Assembly (NCBI GenBank): GCA_019054805.1
Contig: JAHQIY010000001.1
Span: forward strand, 1,736,001 to 1,800,000
Origin: Brachionus manjavacas
Taxonomy: Eukaryota; Rotifera; Eurotatoria; Ploima; Brachionidae
Direction of reading: 5' to 3'
Length of the DNA stretch: 64,000 nt
In this document: positions 9,188 through 21,300 of the stretch, one piece after another
Layout of the letters: each line of letters starts with the position of its first letter
Numbering within the stretch: the stretch's first letter is position 1
Translations under genes and position numbers: made by a program
Notes under the pieces: generated by a model
The model's input: only the letters and a program-made list of their open reading frames with translations
Database searches by the model: none
Told to the model about the DNA's origin: nothing

Positions 9188-12100
9188 ATGTCCAAATATA
9201 GTAGTTCGAAAAAAATCTACACTGTTCAATTGGAAAAAAAGTCGGGCGCAGGCTTAGGCTTTTTGTTGAGACAACGCGATCAAATGCCGTATTTAGGCGT
9301 CTGGGAGATATTGAAAAATGAATCGGCAGATCAAAGTGGCCGTATACACAAAGGTGATGTTATACTCAAAGTAAATAAGCATGATTTGTCCTCTACAAGC
9401 TATGAGAAAGGTCTGGAGATAATTCGTTCACTCAAAGCAGATTGTGTAGTCGAATTGACCCTGATGCAGAATGAGGATGGCGAAAAATTGAATGGACTAC
9501 GAAATGGTCTGATGTCACCAATTTTGAAATTTCGCAAAAAATTCATGAATTGTGCATCGGAAAATGTGAGTCAGTTTAAAAAAGACTCGATGCCAGATCA
9601 CACCGATGATGCACTATGCAAAACATTTTCGTGTGACCTGGATGCACAAAAACCACTGCTAAACAATTCGGACACTCAATGTAACTTAATTGATAGACAA
9701 GTGGAACCATTTGATCCCAAGTGTTTAAATTCAATCCGAATTACTCATGAAGGCGATGACATACGCATAAAAATCTACGATGGTTTAGAAATTGTTGCCA
9801 ATCGTGCAAATGAAAAGAGAATTATTTGTATGTCACCACAATGTGAGCGAAAAAGTCTTCAGACAACAGAAAAAGAGCCCGAGACCAAACAAGACATAAA
9901 AAAGGAATCAATTGAGTTAACAAAGAAGAATGCTCCGGAAAAAATGAAATCCATTGACTCGAGTAAGCCCAATGCTGCAGGTGAAATGTCGCCAACTAAA
10001 TCAAAGAAAAAAAAAGGCCTCAAACTAAAGTATCTAATTGATGAAACCAATAATATTGATATACTGCATCATAAAGCATATTCAGTAAGTTTATTTTGTT
10101 TCTAAGAAATTAACTGGGAGATTTTTGTTCTTTTGGATGAAAAACTTAATTTTAATCTCAATTTAAAATCTAGACTTATTCAAAAATTGGAATTGAATAA
10201 AATCAAAAAGGGCTAAGATCCATGGCTAGATATAAAAGCAATCCGAGATATTATTTTTTTTATTTTTTATAAATTAATTTTTAGCTTTTTTTTCTAATAA
10301 TAATTTATTGTTAGAATCTTTGAGTTAATTGCCACGTTTATTGAGATCTATTTTTAAGATTTTCTATTTTTATTTTTAAAAAAGGAAAAAAAAAAGCAGA
10401 TAATTTCTTTTTTTTTTTTTGTAGAAAAAAGGAATTTTTTTCTTTTTTTTTATTAATTAAAATTTAGTGGCATATTGGAAAATTTGACCGTTTTTTTTTT
10501 GTCCAAGATAAAGAACTAAAAATTTTCATCAGGATAATTTTATCATGATACAAAAAAAAAACAGTTAAATTTTCCTATGTACCACTAAATTTTAATAAAT
10601 AAAAAAATAGGGAAAAAAATTTTTTTTTCCATTCTAAAAATATTTTTTAATTAAAAAATTTAATTTTCTCGAAAAAGCAAATGTAAATAAAATTAATTAA
10701 TTTTTAGAAATTTTTCACTTAAAAATAAAAAATCGATTTGCAAAGATTTATTTATTTTTTTAATTAAAGAAAGTAGAATGTTCATCGGAAAGATGCTTGG
10801 GATCATTGTTAAAACCAGGCAAAACAATTGCATCTTATAATCGATCCAAAGAAGAGAAAATAAGTCAAGCTATTGATTTTATAAATCAATTTTATGCTAG
10901 TGTCAAACGTCAAGGATCAAAGACTCATCAAGAACGAATTAGTGAAGTAATACACTCAATAAGGAATAAAGGAACCTATGAGCTAAAAGAGACCGAGCTG
11001 TGCTTCGGAGCTCGAACAGCATGGCGAAATGCACCTCGATGTATTGGTAGAATACAATGGTCTCGTCTGCAAGTCTTTGATGCTCGATATGTGACAACAG
11101 CCCGAGGGTAATTTAGAAAAAAAACAATTTTCTCAATTTTTTTAAATAATTTAAAAAAAAAAGTATTTTTGAGGCATTGTGTAACCATTTAAAGTATGCC
11201 ACAAATAAAGGCAATATTAGATCGGCAATAACAATTTTTCGCCAGCGAACCGACCAAGCACACGACTACAGAATTTGGAATTCACAATTTATAAGCTACG
11301 CTGGGTACAAAATGGAAGATGGAAGCATAATTGGCGACCGATCTCAGCTTGAATTTACCGAAATTTGTATCAAACTCGGTTGGAAGCCCAAATATGGTGA
11401 GTTCGATGTATTGCCATTGGTTCTTCAAGCGAATGGCCTCGATCCCGAATGGTTTGACATACCACCTGAACTAGTGCTTGAAGTAAACATTGTACATCCG
11501 ATTTATGAAAAAATCAAAGATCTCAATTTGAAATGGTATTGTGTTCCGGGAGTGTCTTCGATGTTGTTGGATGTGGGTGGAATTGAGTTTACGGCATGTC
11601 CATTCAATGGTTGGTACATGGGCACTGAGATTGGTCGAGACTTGGCCGATGTGAACCGCTATGACAAACTTGGTCTGATAGCAGACACTCTAGGTCTAGA
11701 TAAAAAAAGCAACTCGTCCTTATGGAAAGATAAGGCTTTGATTGAGCTTAATCACGCAATTTTGTATTCATTTCAAAAAAATACTATCACAATTACAGAT
11801 CATCATTCGGCAGCTGAGTCCTTTATGAAACATCACCAAAACGAAACTGTCCTTAGAGGAGGTTGTCCTGGCGATTGGGTATGGGTCGTGCCGCCTCTAT
11901 CCTCTCATCTCACTCCAGTTTTTCATCTTGAAATGCTTAACTACATTCTCAAGCCTTCTTATGAATATCAAGTAATAGAAAATTAGTAAAAAATTTTTCT
12001 TTTTTAACGTTTTGCCAAGGATCCTGCTTGGAAAACTCATGTTTGGAAACAAAAAAATTCAAATACAGAAAATAGACGGTTGAAAAGACGCGTCTATTTC

Positions 12101-15100
12101 AGTGACATAGCAAGAGCTGTTAAATTTTCAGCCAAATTAATGGGAAAAGCAATGGCAAAGAGAATTAAATGCACAATTTTGTACGCAACAGAGACTGGTA
12201 AATCGGAACGTTTTGCCAAAACACTTTCAGATCTTTTCAAACACGCATTTGATCCAAGGGTAGGCTTTAACTTTTTTAATCTAGTTGTTAAGTAAAAATA
12301 GTTTTGTAAAATTGCGTTTTTTAACTCAAAATTACTAAAATTTTCATTATTTTATCTTAAATTTACCTATATATCAGTAAAATCAAAAATAAACAAAAAT
12401 TCTGGTATTGTGAAATTTGGTAAAAAAAGCAAAAACAAATTTAAAAATGTCAAAGCTTTAATTCGAACTGACAAAAACATGTTCTGTAAATTGTACCAAA
12501 TGATGCATCCTCTGTATCACCAATATGCCGATTCCGTAAACTCTGCAATAGATTTTTAAAATTTAGTCCATTGTTAATTTGAGACATTATATTATTGATT
12601 AAATAAACACAACTCACTTTTTAAGCGGTGGTACAAGAGATATACCAGTTGCTACAATTTACAGAACTTATTTAGTCTGTCAAAACTTGAGCTTTGGAAT
12701 TTTTTATTCTTCTTTTGTTTTCTGTACTAATATGTACCAAAATTCTGAATGTTCTTTTTTAGCAAAAAATTAATTAAAATCAAAATTAAAATCTAATAAA
12801 AAAAAGCACATAACAAAATTTTTTTTAAAAATAACACACACACATAAACACGTAATTTTTTTTATTTATATTTCTTATTAATTAATCTATATTTAATAAC
12901 TTTATTTTTACTTTTGATGCTGCTTTTATTTTTAAATGATATTTGTTTCATTTAACAAAGCTGTGTTGAAATGTAAGTCTAAAGTTGAAAGTCTGAATTA
13001 AAATTAGATTATGCCAAATTAGAAATTTTATAGAAAAGGTTAAAGTTAAATTAAAAATTTAATCGTAAAAAAAAATGCTAATTTGACGGACTTTTAAAAG
13101 CTTCTTTAGCTTCTTTAAGGAATATGATTTAAAGAAAATATTATCGTTGATGATACAACAATCATGGTTTATGATCTTTTGATCACGAATTTCACCAATA
13201 TTTATATAAATTTTTTTTTTGGTTTTGTAAAAATATGCTATCCTTCAGACTCGCTTGACCTGAACCCAATTGAAATGATTTTTGAATGACTTTAAAGATT
13301 TACTGAGTAAAAAGGGAATAAAAAATGAACAAGAAGCAATTTAAGCAATATTAGATTTTCCATAAAGTTTAAGTCAATTAAAAAAATGGCAATCATATTT
13401 AAAACATTTAAAATATATTTTAATTAAATTTGATTATTTGAAAAAAAAAATTTTATTAGAAAAAGATAATCTAAAAAGATATTTTAAAACAGTATCCCAA
13501 ATGCCTAAAAAGCAGTATTTAAATAATTTCAAAAACTAGAGGGAACTAAATTTCGGCTTAATTTTGTAAAATTTTTTTTTATTTACAGAATAAAATTATT
13601 TTGCATCAATATCAAATAAATTTCTAACAAATTGATCAAGAAAAAGAGAATTTATTTTTTAGATTTTTTATTTTTCAAGTTGTGTGCTCATTAAATATTG
13701 AATGTGTGTGTAAGTGTGTGTTTGTGTTATTTTAAAAAAGACTACTTAAAAAATTAAAAAAATATTTTTTTTTCAATAAATAAATTGAAGAATAAGAAAA
13801 ATTGAATTTTTTTTGTTGTTTCAAAAAAGATATTATGCATGAAAGATTATGATGTGGTTGATTTGGAAAATGAGACCTTGTTATTGATGGTAACGTCTAC
13901 GTTTGGAAATGGTGATCCGCCCGAGAATGGAAAGGAATTTAAAAAAATTCTAATTGAGATGCAAAAAGAGCGCAGTTTGCTCAATACAAGTACGGACATT
14001 ACTAATCCTCATGGTTTAAGCAATGTAAGATTTTCGGTATTTTCCTTGGGAAATTCGTCATATCCAAAATTTTGCGAATTTGGTAAATTTCTAGACGACA
14101 TACTGAATAACATAGGAGCTGAGCGAGTGCATGATCTAGGTCTGGGCGATGAGCTATGTGGTCAAGAGGAATCGTTTCGCAAGTGGTCTTTTGGAGCTTT
14201 TAAATCGGCTTTTGAATACTTTTGCATTGATACAGATAGTTCATTTTTGGACATATTATCCAATGCTGATTTGGACTGGAGTCCTCAAACTATCCGTTTG
14301 ACAATTCATGATGAGAAAAAATTTGACTTGTACGAGTCATTGCACAAACTTCATGAGCGTAAGATTTACCCATGCAAATTTGTATCGAGGCGAAATTTAC
14401 AAACAGCTAATTCGGGCCGGGTTACTCTGCTTGTAGAAATAAGCACCACTGGTTACTCGAGCGAATTGCAGTACAAACCGGGCGATCATGTGGGCATATT
14501 TGCTTCGAATCGAAAAATTCTAGTTGATGCCATATTGGACAAATTAGCCAATGCACCACCGCCAGACCAAATGATAAAAATTGAAATACTCAAAGAAAAA
14601 TCGTCAATATTCGGGCCCGGCAAACAATGGGTTGTGGACGACCAATATTTGCCATTTACGCTTAGACATGCATTCACCAATTTACTTGACATCACTTCAC
14701 CGCTAAGCCAAGACATGCTCAAGTACTTAAGCAGTCAAGTAACAGCCGACTCGGATAGAGAAAAGTTGGAAAAATTGTCCCAAGATCACATTGCTTACGA
14801 AAAATGGAAGCTAAACGGATATCCCAATTTAGTCGAAGTGCTTGACGAATTTCCAAGTTTGAGACCAAATGCAAGTCTCCTAATCACCAAACTACCCAAA
14901 TTACAGCCGAGATTTTACAGCATTAGCTCTTCACCAAAACAAACCGATGACATTAATATAACTGTTGGTTTAATCGAGTATACGCCAGTTGGCAAAGCGA
15001 CTCATTATGGTGTTTGTTCCAAATGGCTGGACGAAATGAATTTGAACGACAGTGTGCCAATGTTTGTCAGAGAGTAGGTTTAAAAAGCTAAAATGGAATA

Positions 15101-16606
15101 GATAAAAAAATTTTGAAAAATTAATTAATTTAATTTTAATTTTGATATTCATTACTTAAAAAAAAGTTAAATATTCGTAGGACGATTTGGCAAGATTTTT
15201 ATTTCATGAATACATTTTTTACCTTAAATTTTTTTGGTATTTTTTTAAGGTAAAGATTACATTTTTTTTTGACATATCAAAAATACTTTTAATCTTTTCA
15301 TTAACTTAAATTTTTTTGATTTTTTTAATTATTATTCATCTGTCAATTACCTTTTAATAATCAAAATTCAAAGTGAGCATAATTTTGAAAATTAATTTTT
15401 TATGGAAAAAAATAAATCTAAATATTAAAAAAAAGGTTCAAACTTTGTATTTTGATTATTAAAAGATTAGTAACTAATGAACTATCACCGAATCATCTTT
15501 TATTAATAATGACATTTAAAATTTAAGTTAGAAAATGTATTGGGGTTAAATAAAAATCTTGCCATCTATAGTGTTATGTCACGAGCAAAAATTTTCCTAT
15601 TTTTCATTTTAAAAACAACTTTTCTTAAATTATAGGAGAGAATAATTAAGAAATAATTTTTAGTTTAATAATTTATTGAACAACTCTAGATTACAATTCT
15701 AATTATAATTTGTCCGAACAAGTCTTGGACAAGTCAAAGTCAAAATTTGGCTTGTTGGAAGAAATTTAGAAAGTCCTTTTAGGTTAAGCTTGCTTTTCGG
15801 TCGCATAAAATTTTATATGACCGCCATCTTAACCCACCAAAACAGCAATAGATTCAAATTTTCAAGTCTTGGCTTTGACTTTACTCGTGACTTTTAAACA
15901 ACTCGGTTACAAAGATTGATTTATCTTTTATGAAACCTAAATACTTAACTAAATAAAATATTCAAAATGAATAAAAAAAGTGAGGAATTTGTTTGAATAT
16001 TAAGTCATCAGACATTTTTGATAATTCTTTCATATATTTTTTTTCAAATAAAGAGCGCCAAGTTTTAGACTGCCGGAGGACAAAACTTGTCCCATAATTA
16101 TGGTTTGTGCTGGCACTGGACTGGCTCCGTTCAGAAGTTTTTGGCAAGAGAGAAAAATTGAGAAAGAAATGCTGCCCAATCCAAGTGGCATAAACGGAGT
16201 TGGTTGGGGAAAATTGATACTTTATTTTGGATGCAGGCAAAAAAATGTCGATGAGATCTATCGATCTGAAATTGATCAAATGCTTAAGGAAAATGTTTTG
16301 TCCGAATATCATCCGGCTTATAGCAGAGAGCCGAATCAAAAAAAATTCTACGTTCAAGATGTGATGGAAAAGAACGGAGAGAGTTTATTCGATTTGATTT
16401 GCAACAAGAATGGTCACTTTTATGTTTGTGGTGATGTTCGAATGGCTGCTGATGTGACTCAAATTCTTGAACAACAACTTGTCAAACATTCAAATTCTAA
16501 ATTTAACTTACAAGATGCCAAAGACTTTTTACATGCAATGAAAGAAAATCTAAGATTTCACGAGGACATATTTGGTAATAACATGTCCAATAATCAAAAT
16601 AAATGA
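9188..16606 (+). CDS. NOS1: Nitric oxide synthase, neuronal (PDZ) type, six exons
   Basis: Exons 9188-10084, 10770-11107, 11164-11971, 12020-12259, 13830-15073 and 16054-16606 join in phase to 1359 residues. All introns are GT..AG; two are only 56 and 48 nt. The enzyme makes NO and citrulline from arginine, O2 and NADPH. Domain order: PDZ (about 10-95, GLGF loop at 22-25); zinc cysteines CSSERC (303, 308); heme thiolate Cys390 in [22 protein letters not shown] with the arginine-binding Glu; calmodulin helix [24 protein letters not shown] domain ([33 protein letters not shown]); FAD part ([10 protein letters not shown]); NADPH part ([25 protein letters not shown]), ending HEDIFG plus nine residues. 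The PDZ exon makes it nNOS-like. The FMN-domain autoinhibitory insert is about half the nNOS length, and the C-terminal regulatory tail is nearly absent. The symbol follows the vertebrate nNOS gene; invertebrates often have one NOS. Confidence 0.96.
10450..10603. mobile_element. Small fold-back (MITE-like) element in NOS intron 1
   Basis: About 50-bp imperfect inverted repeats at 10451-10503 and 10551-10602 share AAAATTTAGTGG, GGAAAATTT and CTG/CCG followed by a T/A run. The loop is about 47 bp. There is no coding capacity. It is probably a miniature inverted-repeat element. Confidence 0.5.
12396..12752. mobile_element. Imperfect fold-back element in NOS intron 4
   Basis: Diverged inverted repeats flank a central spacer. 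The best matched part is TTCTGTAAATTGTA near 12482-12496 against its complement near 12650-12664, with further matching blocks (CAAAGCT, TGACA, AATTCTGGTAT) outward. This is likely an old MITE. Confidence 0.35.
13120..13400 (+). mobile_element. Tc1/mariner-type transposase remnant in NOS intron 4
   Basis: One frame reads [13 protein letters not shown] near 13249-13288, the widely conserved PPYSPDLNPIE block that carries the last part of the DDE/D catalytic core. Upstream, [16 protein letters not shown] resembles the preceding 'DNA..H' segment. Stops follow (E*L*RF), so it is a decayed DNA-transposon tail, in the same orientation as the host gene. Confidence 0.6.
15189..15563. mobile_element. 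Fold-back (MITE-like) element in NOS intron 5
   Basis: About 375 bp with long imperfect inverted repeats. The outer ends match as GGCAAGATTTTTATTT and its complement, then AATACATTTTTTACCTTAAATT, and the inner blocks match as CTTTTAATAATCAAAAT. There is no coding frame. Confidence 0.5.
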
Positions 16607-16720
16607 GATTTTATGCAAAAAACAAATGCTTTGGATTTTTTTTTATTAATTTTTTAAGAATAAAATTTTCTGATTTAAAAATGTATGTTTGTTAATTAAA
16701 TAAATGAAAAAATAAATAAA

Positions 16721-16792
16721 TCCGTGATAGTATAGTGGTGAGTATCCCCGCCTGTCACGCGGGAGACCGGGGTTCAATTCCCCGTCACGGAG
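16721..16792 (+). tRNA. tRNA-Asp (GUC), copy 1
   Basis: 72 nt. The acceptor stem TCCGTGA/TCACGGA has seven pairs with discriminator G. D arm TAGTATAGTGGT, anticodon loop CTGTCAC (GTC) and T arm GGTTCAATTCC are standard. A T-rich run follows as Pol III terminator. Confidence 0.97.
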
Positions 16793-16848
16793 TTCTTTTT
16801 TTTTTGTTTCGAATTACAATAATTTCAAACAAAAATAACTTTAAAAAA

Positions 16849-16919
16849 TGCACTGGCCGGGAATCGAACCCGGGCCGCCCGCGTGGCAGGCGAGCATTCT
16901 ACCACTGAACCACCAGTGC
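16849..16919 (-). tRNA. tRNA-Gly (GCC), copy 1
   Basis: 71 nt on the minus strand: acceptor GCACTGG/CCAGTGC, anticodon loop CTGCCAC (GCC), T arm GGTTCGATTCC. The minus-strand downstream sequence is TTTTTT, the Pol III terminator. It converges on the tRNA-Asp 56 bp away. Confidence 0.97.
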
Positions 16920-17177
16920 TCTTTATAAATTTAAATAAGAAAAAAATTTATTACTGTTTTTTTTTATTTATAATTTAAAATTAAAAAAAAATTCAATTAA
17001 ATCTTTTGAATTTTGATTAATAATTAAATGGATTAAAATGTATATAATTTAAACAAGTAAATTTTTACTTTTTTTATTTGATCTAATTCATAAAATGGCT
17101 TCAAATGAATATTGACAGTTATTAATATAAAATACAGGCTTTTATAAAATATCTAAAATTTGTGTTCTTATGATGTA

Positions 17178-17249
17178 TCCGTGATAGTATAGTGGTGAGT
17201 ATCCCCGCCTGTCACGCGGGAGACCGGGGTTCAATTCCCCGTCACGGAG
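17178..17249 (+). tRNA. tRNA-Asp (GUC), copy 2
   Basis: Identical in sequence to copy 1, one 457-bp period downstream. Confidence 0.97.
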
Positions 17250-17305
17250 TTCTTTTTTTTTTGTTTCGAATTACAATAATTTCAAACAAAAATAACTTTA
17301 AAAAA

Positions 17306-17376
17306 TGCACTGGCCGGGAATCGAACCCGGGCCGCCCGCGTGGCAGGCGAGCATTCTACCACTGAACCACCAGTGC
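17306..17376 (-). tRNA. tRNA-Gly (GCC), copy 2
   Basis: Identical to copy 1 of tRNA-Gly, with the same T6 terminator on the minus strand. Confidence 0.97.
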
Positions 17377-17634
17377 TCTTTATAAATTTAAATAAGAAAA
17401 AAATTTATTACTGTTTTTTTTTATTTATAATTTAAAATTAAAAAAAAATTCAATTAAATCTTTTGAATTTTGATTAATAATTAAATGGATTAAAATGTAT
17501 ATAATTTAAACAAGTAAATTTTTACTTTTTTTATTTGATCTAATTCATAAAATGGCTTCAAATGAATATTGACAGTTATTAATATAAAATACAGGCTTTT
17601 ATAAAATATCTAAAATTTGTGTTCTTATGATGTA

Positions 17635-17706
17635 TCCGTGATAGTATAGTGGTGAGTATCCCCGCCTGTCACGCGGGAGACCGGGGTTCAATTCCCCGTC
17701 ACGGAG
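17635..17706 (+). tRNA. tRNA-Asp (GUC), copy 3
   Basis: Identical to copies 1 and 2. Confidence 0.97.
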
Positions 17707-17761
17707 TTCTTTTTTTTTTGTTTCGAATTACAATAATTTCAAACAAAAATAACTTTAAAAA

Positions 17762-17832
17762 TGCACTGGCCGGGAATCGCACCCGGGCCGCCCGCGTGGC
17801 AGGCGAGCATTCTACCACTGAACCACCAGTGC
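17762..17832 (-). tRNA. tRNA-Gly (GCC), copy 3, T-loop variant
   Basis: As the other copies except that the T-loop reads GGTGCGATTCC in place of GGTTCGATTCC. The invariant T55 (pseudouridine 55) is thus G, which also alters the B box of the internal Pol III promoter. The terminator run is one T shorter. The copy may be weakly expressed or non-functional. Confidence 0.9.
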
Positions 17833-18088
17833 TCTTTATAAATTTAAATAAGAAAAAAATTTATTACTGTTTTTTTTTATTTATAATTTAAAATTAAAAA
17901 AATTCAATTAAATCTTTTGAATTTTGATTAATAATTAAATGGATTAAAATGTATATAATTTAAACAAGTAAATTTTTACTTTTTTTATTTGATCTAATTC
18001 ATAAAATGGCTTCAAATGAATATTGACAGTTATTAATATAAAATACAGGCTTTTATAAAATATCTAAAATTTGTGTTCTTATGATGTA

Positions 18089-18160
18089 TCCGTGATAGTA
18101 TAGTGGTGAGTATCCCCGCCTGTCACGCGGGAGACCGGGGTTCAATTCCCCGTCACGGAG
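18089..18160 (+). tRNA. tRNA-Asp (GUC), copy 4
   Basis: Identical tRNA-Asp that ends the array. Sequence after it (from about 18165) no longer matches the repeat unit. Confidence 0.97.
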
Positions 18161-18358
18161 TTCTTTTTTGTTGCTTCTGGCAATGAATTTATGCTAAAAA
18201 ATTTGAAGTGAAATTGAATTTTGTAGGGTAAAACTTTTGTTTCAAAACAATTAAAAGATAAATGGTTAATTTTGAAATTTTTTTTATTTTTATTAAAATT
18301 TTTAATAAAAATTATTTCGTTATCAGTTGTGTAGCAAAAATTGTTTATTAAATACAAA

Positions 18359-21300
18359 TTAATGTGATATTAGATGCATTAATTTTTGAATTCGTTTTGA
18401 TACAATTGCGACAAAATTGTCATGTTTAAAATGCTGAACTTTTTGATCAACATCAAGACATTTTTTAAAAAAATTTGCTCCCATTACAGCGTCCAAGTCA
18501 CTTTTAAATTTGACAAAGTCTTCTCGGCTCTTCGAATCAGCTGAATACCTGCCGAGTTTCTTATTTTCCATTTCCACATGTTGATCCATACTGTAAAAAT
18601 CTGTTCTGAACAATTGGTAACTTGGCAAATTGAGATCTCTATTTGTCAAATAGAATTCAACATGTCTCCACAAAATCAACAAACCTCGTTCGATTATTAA
18701 TCTATATGTTAACAATTCATTTCTTACTGTTTTCAAGTGAACCTTCAACAATTGTCTCAAATGTAATTGCTTTTCAGTGTCACCCATTCGCTCGAACATC
18801 TTATTCTCACCGACCAACTTTAAACATAATTTTATTCTATATTTTTTAAACAATTTTTCTATAAATTACCTGTTTTTTTTCTATTTCAAGCAGATCGTTT
18901 ACATGCTGATTTTTGTGGTTCAATTCAGCTTCCAGTTCAATACTTTTATCCAAATTTTCCATACTATATTTCAAAAAGTCAATCAATAAACCCAATTGTA
19001 AATATTTTGAGTTTATTTGCATCATGGAAGGCGAATCTGGAAATAAATTAATTCAATTTTTAAGTATTCAATTTTAGTTTTTTATTTGTTAAGTTACATG
19101 GATGCAATTGCTGAGATTCTATTTTGGCACTGAATATCAAAAGAGGGATTTTTTGCTGAGATACCTTCATAACATTGGTCGAGTATGTGACAATATTTGA
19201 AGCTATTTCGGCAAATGATGAATTGGTCAGTTTAATAATATTGTGTTTGTTTGCCGAATGATGTTCTATTTCTTTTCTCAAGTACTTTAATTGTTCCGGG
19301 ACCAAATAAACATTTATTAGATTGAGTGTTTCTCGATGAATTCGAGAAAATATCGAGTCGTGTTCACCTCCTGTTTTGTCACACGAAATTTCGTATTTTA
19401 ACAAATCTGTCAATTAATAATTTTGTTTTAATTTAGAAAATAAAGTTTATTTTTGTAAATAAAAAAAAAAATACCAAAAGGCGATAATTTTGATAAAAGA
19501 CAAGTGACCAATTTGAGTTCCTCTAGCATCTTAGTGTCACCCACTTTGCTTGTTAGTATGTGCAAAAATGTTTCATTATGAGCCAGAACAAATTTAGAGA
19601 CCTTTGATTATTTTATTTATTTTTTTGTTAATAGAAAAAAGTTATTTATTCATTTACTTGAGTTTTAATTTCAATGTTGTTGGATCCGGCGGTATTGAGT
19701 ATTAAAATGAACAGATTCAAAATGGGAAAAAAAATCTGATAGAATTGATGAAGTAGTTGAACTAAATAGGCAGCACTGCGTTTAGCATAAATATTCCTAT
19801 CAAATTTTACTCTCAGACTGAACACACTGCATTGAGACAAACAATTGATTAGTCCATTTTTGATAAGCATTTCGGCTCCGTATGAAATTTTGGCAATTGT
19901 TGCGAACAAGGCTAGCTTGGTTTCGTAAATGAAAAAAACTTTGTCATTGTTAGATTGAGAATTAAAACCCTCTTCTAACAGTTCGTTGTCAGTGTTCTTG
20001 ATTGTGTTTATGATACAACTTATATAGCCATTGTCGTTGAGGTATTTAAGCCATTTGGGATTTGTGGGATCAAGATCAATTATTTTGTTGAGTAAAGTCA
20101 AACCCATCATGGTCACAATGTTCAAACCTTCGCATGAATCGGTGCACAAAATTTTGAGCAAATTGTTCATATTGCTCAAAAGAATTCTTATATTTTCATA
20201 ATATTCAATGTCTTTTTTGTATTCGCACTCATCTTTTTTTTCCAAAATAAATCTTAATTTTTGTTTCTATTGATTTGCACAAATTATACCTGGCTGATCG
20301 CAAATGTCAAAAATCATCAAGTAATTTAAAATTGCTGCATACAAATGAGTTCTAACTTTGTAATTTGTCAGTGCTAGAATTAAAAATTTTTTTCACAAAA
20401 ATTTATTCCAAATTGTGTTATTAGTAAAAATTATCATTTTAGGTGAATATTTTTTGATACAGATACAGAAAAAAACCCACAAAAAATGCAATATTTTTTT
20501 TCCTTGATTTTAATAAATCAAAAAAAAAATAATTTCTAATAAAAAGAGTTCAACATTTTGTATTTTCTTAAATTTATTATCTTAAATTTTAATTTATGAA
20601 AAAAGAAAGAATTTGGGTTCAATTTGTATCTGAATTTCTCAGTACTCTATAGTCAAGCGAAATATTAAGAAAATAAAGGCAACTTGAAGTTCATGATCAT
20701 AATCAAATGATCAAAATTTAATTTATTTAAATCCTAATAAAAATGATTTTACAATAAATAGATTTTTTTTAAATTAAACATAAGATGTTTTTTAATAAAA
20801 AACTAATTATTCTGACAAAAAACCAAACGACTGACAAATATATATATGTATATTGAGATGACTATTTAATAATTTTGCACTGACTAAATTTTATTCATTT
20901 TTATTTTATTTTATTATAGTTCTAATTAAGCTATTAAGTTCGACTTGAGTGGAAATCAAAAGTAATGAACCCTATGCTTCACAAGGATTGAACAAGGAAA
21001 AAAAAAAGAAAAGCCATTTAGTAATTTAATTCTCTAAGATTGTAAGGAATGAACTTAAATTGTGACGTTTTCTCATAGTTGACTCTAGCTTGATGATGAG
21101 ATTTGGACAAAACGGTTTGTCATAATCGTCTGGAGCTTCCTTCTGATTTTGGTGCTATAGTTCACGATTTTGATTTTTATTGTAACCTCAAAATCAGTAA
21201 TTTGTTGTAAAAATAATTAATTAGTCAAAAAATTATTTTTATCACTCAAATAATTATTTTATTAGTCAATTAATTTATTTGTCATCATTTGTAGTTTTTT

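Larger units (their letters stand above)
16721..18160. repeat. Tandem array of tRNA-Asp/tRNA-Gly units
   Basis: Three complete units with periods of 457, 457 and 454 bp, plus a fourth tRNA-Asp. Each unit holds a plus-strand tRNA-Asp(GUC) and a minus-strand tRNA-Gly(GCC) that converge, followed by about 258 bp of AT-rich spacer. Genes and spacer are almost identical between units, which implies very recent duplication or homogenisation. Similarity starts and ends at the tRNA-Asp gene on both sides, so unequal exchange between tRNA-Asp copies is a plausible origin. Confidence 0.95.

Noticed and set aside
17649-17891. 80-codon plus-strand open frame
   Set aside because: It lies across tRNA-Asp copy 3 and tRNA-Gly copy 3; the residues are translated tRNA sequence.
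16721-18160. CRISPR-like or satellite interpretation of the 457-bp periodic array
   Set aside because: Repeats are gene-sized units with two tRNA genes each; no short direct repeats with unique spacers.
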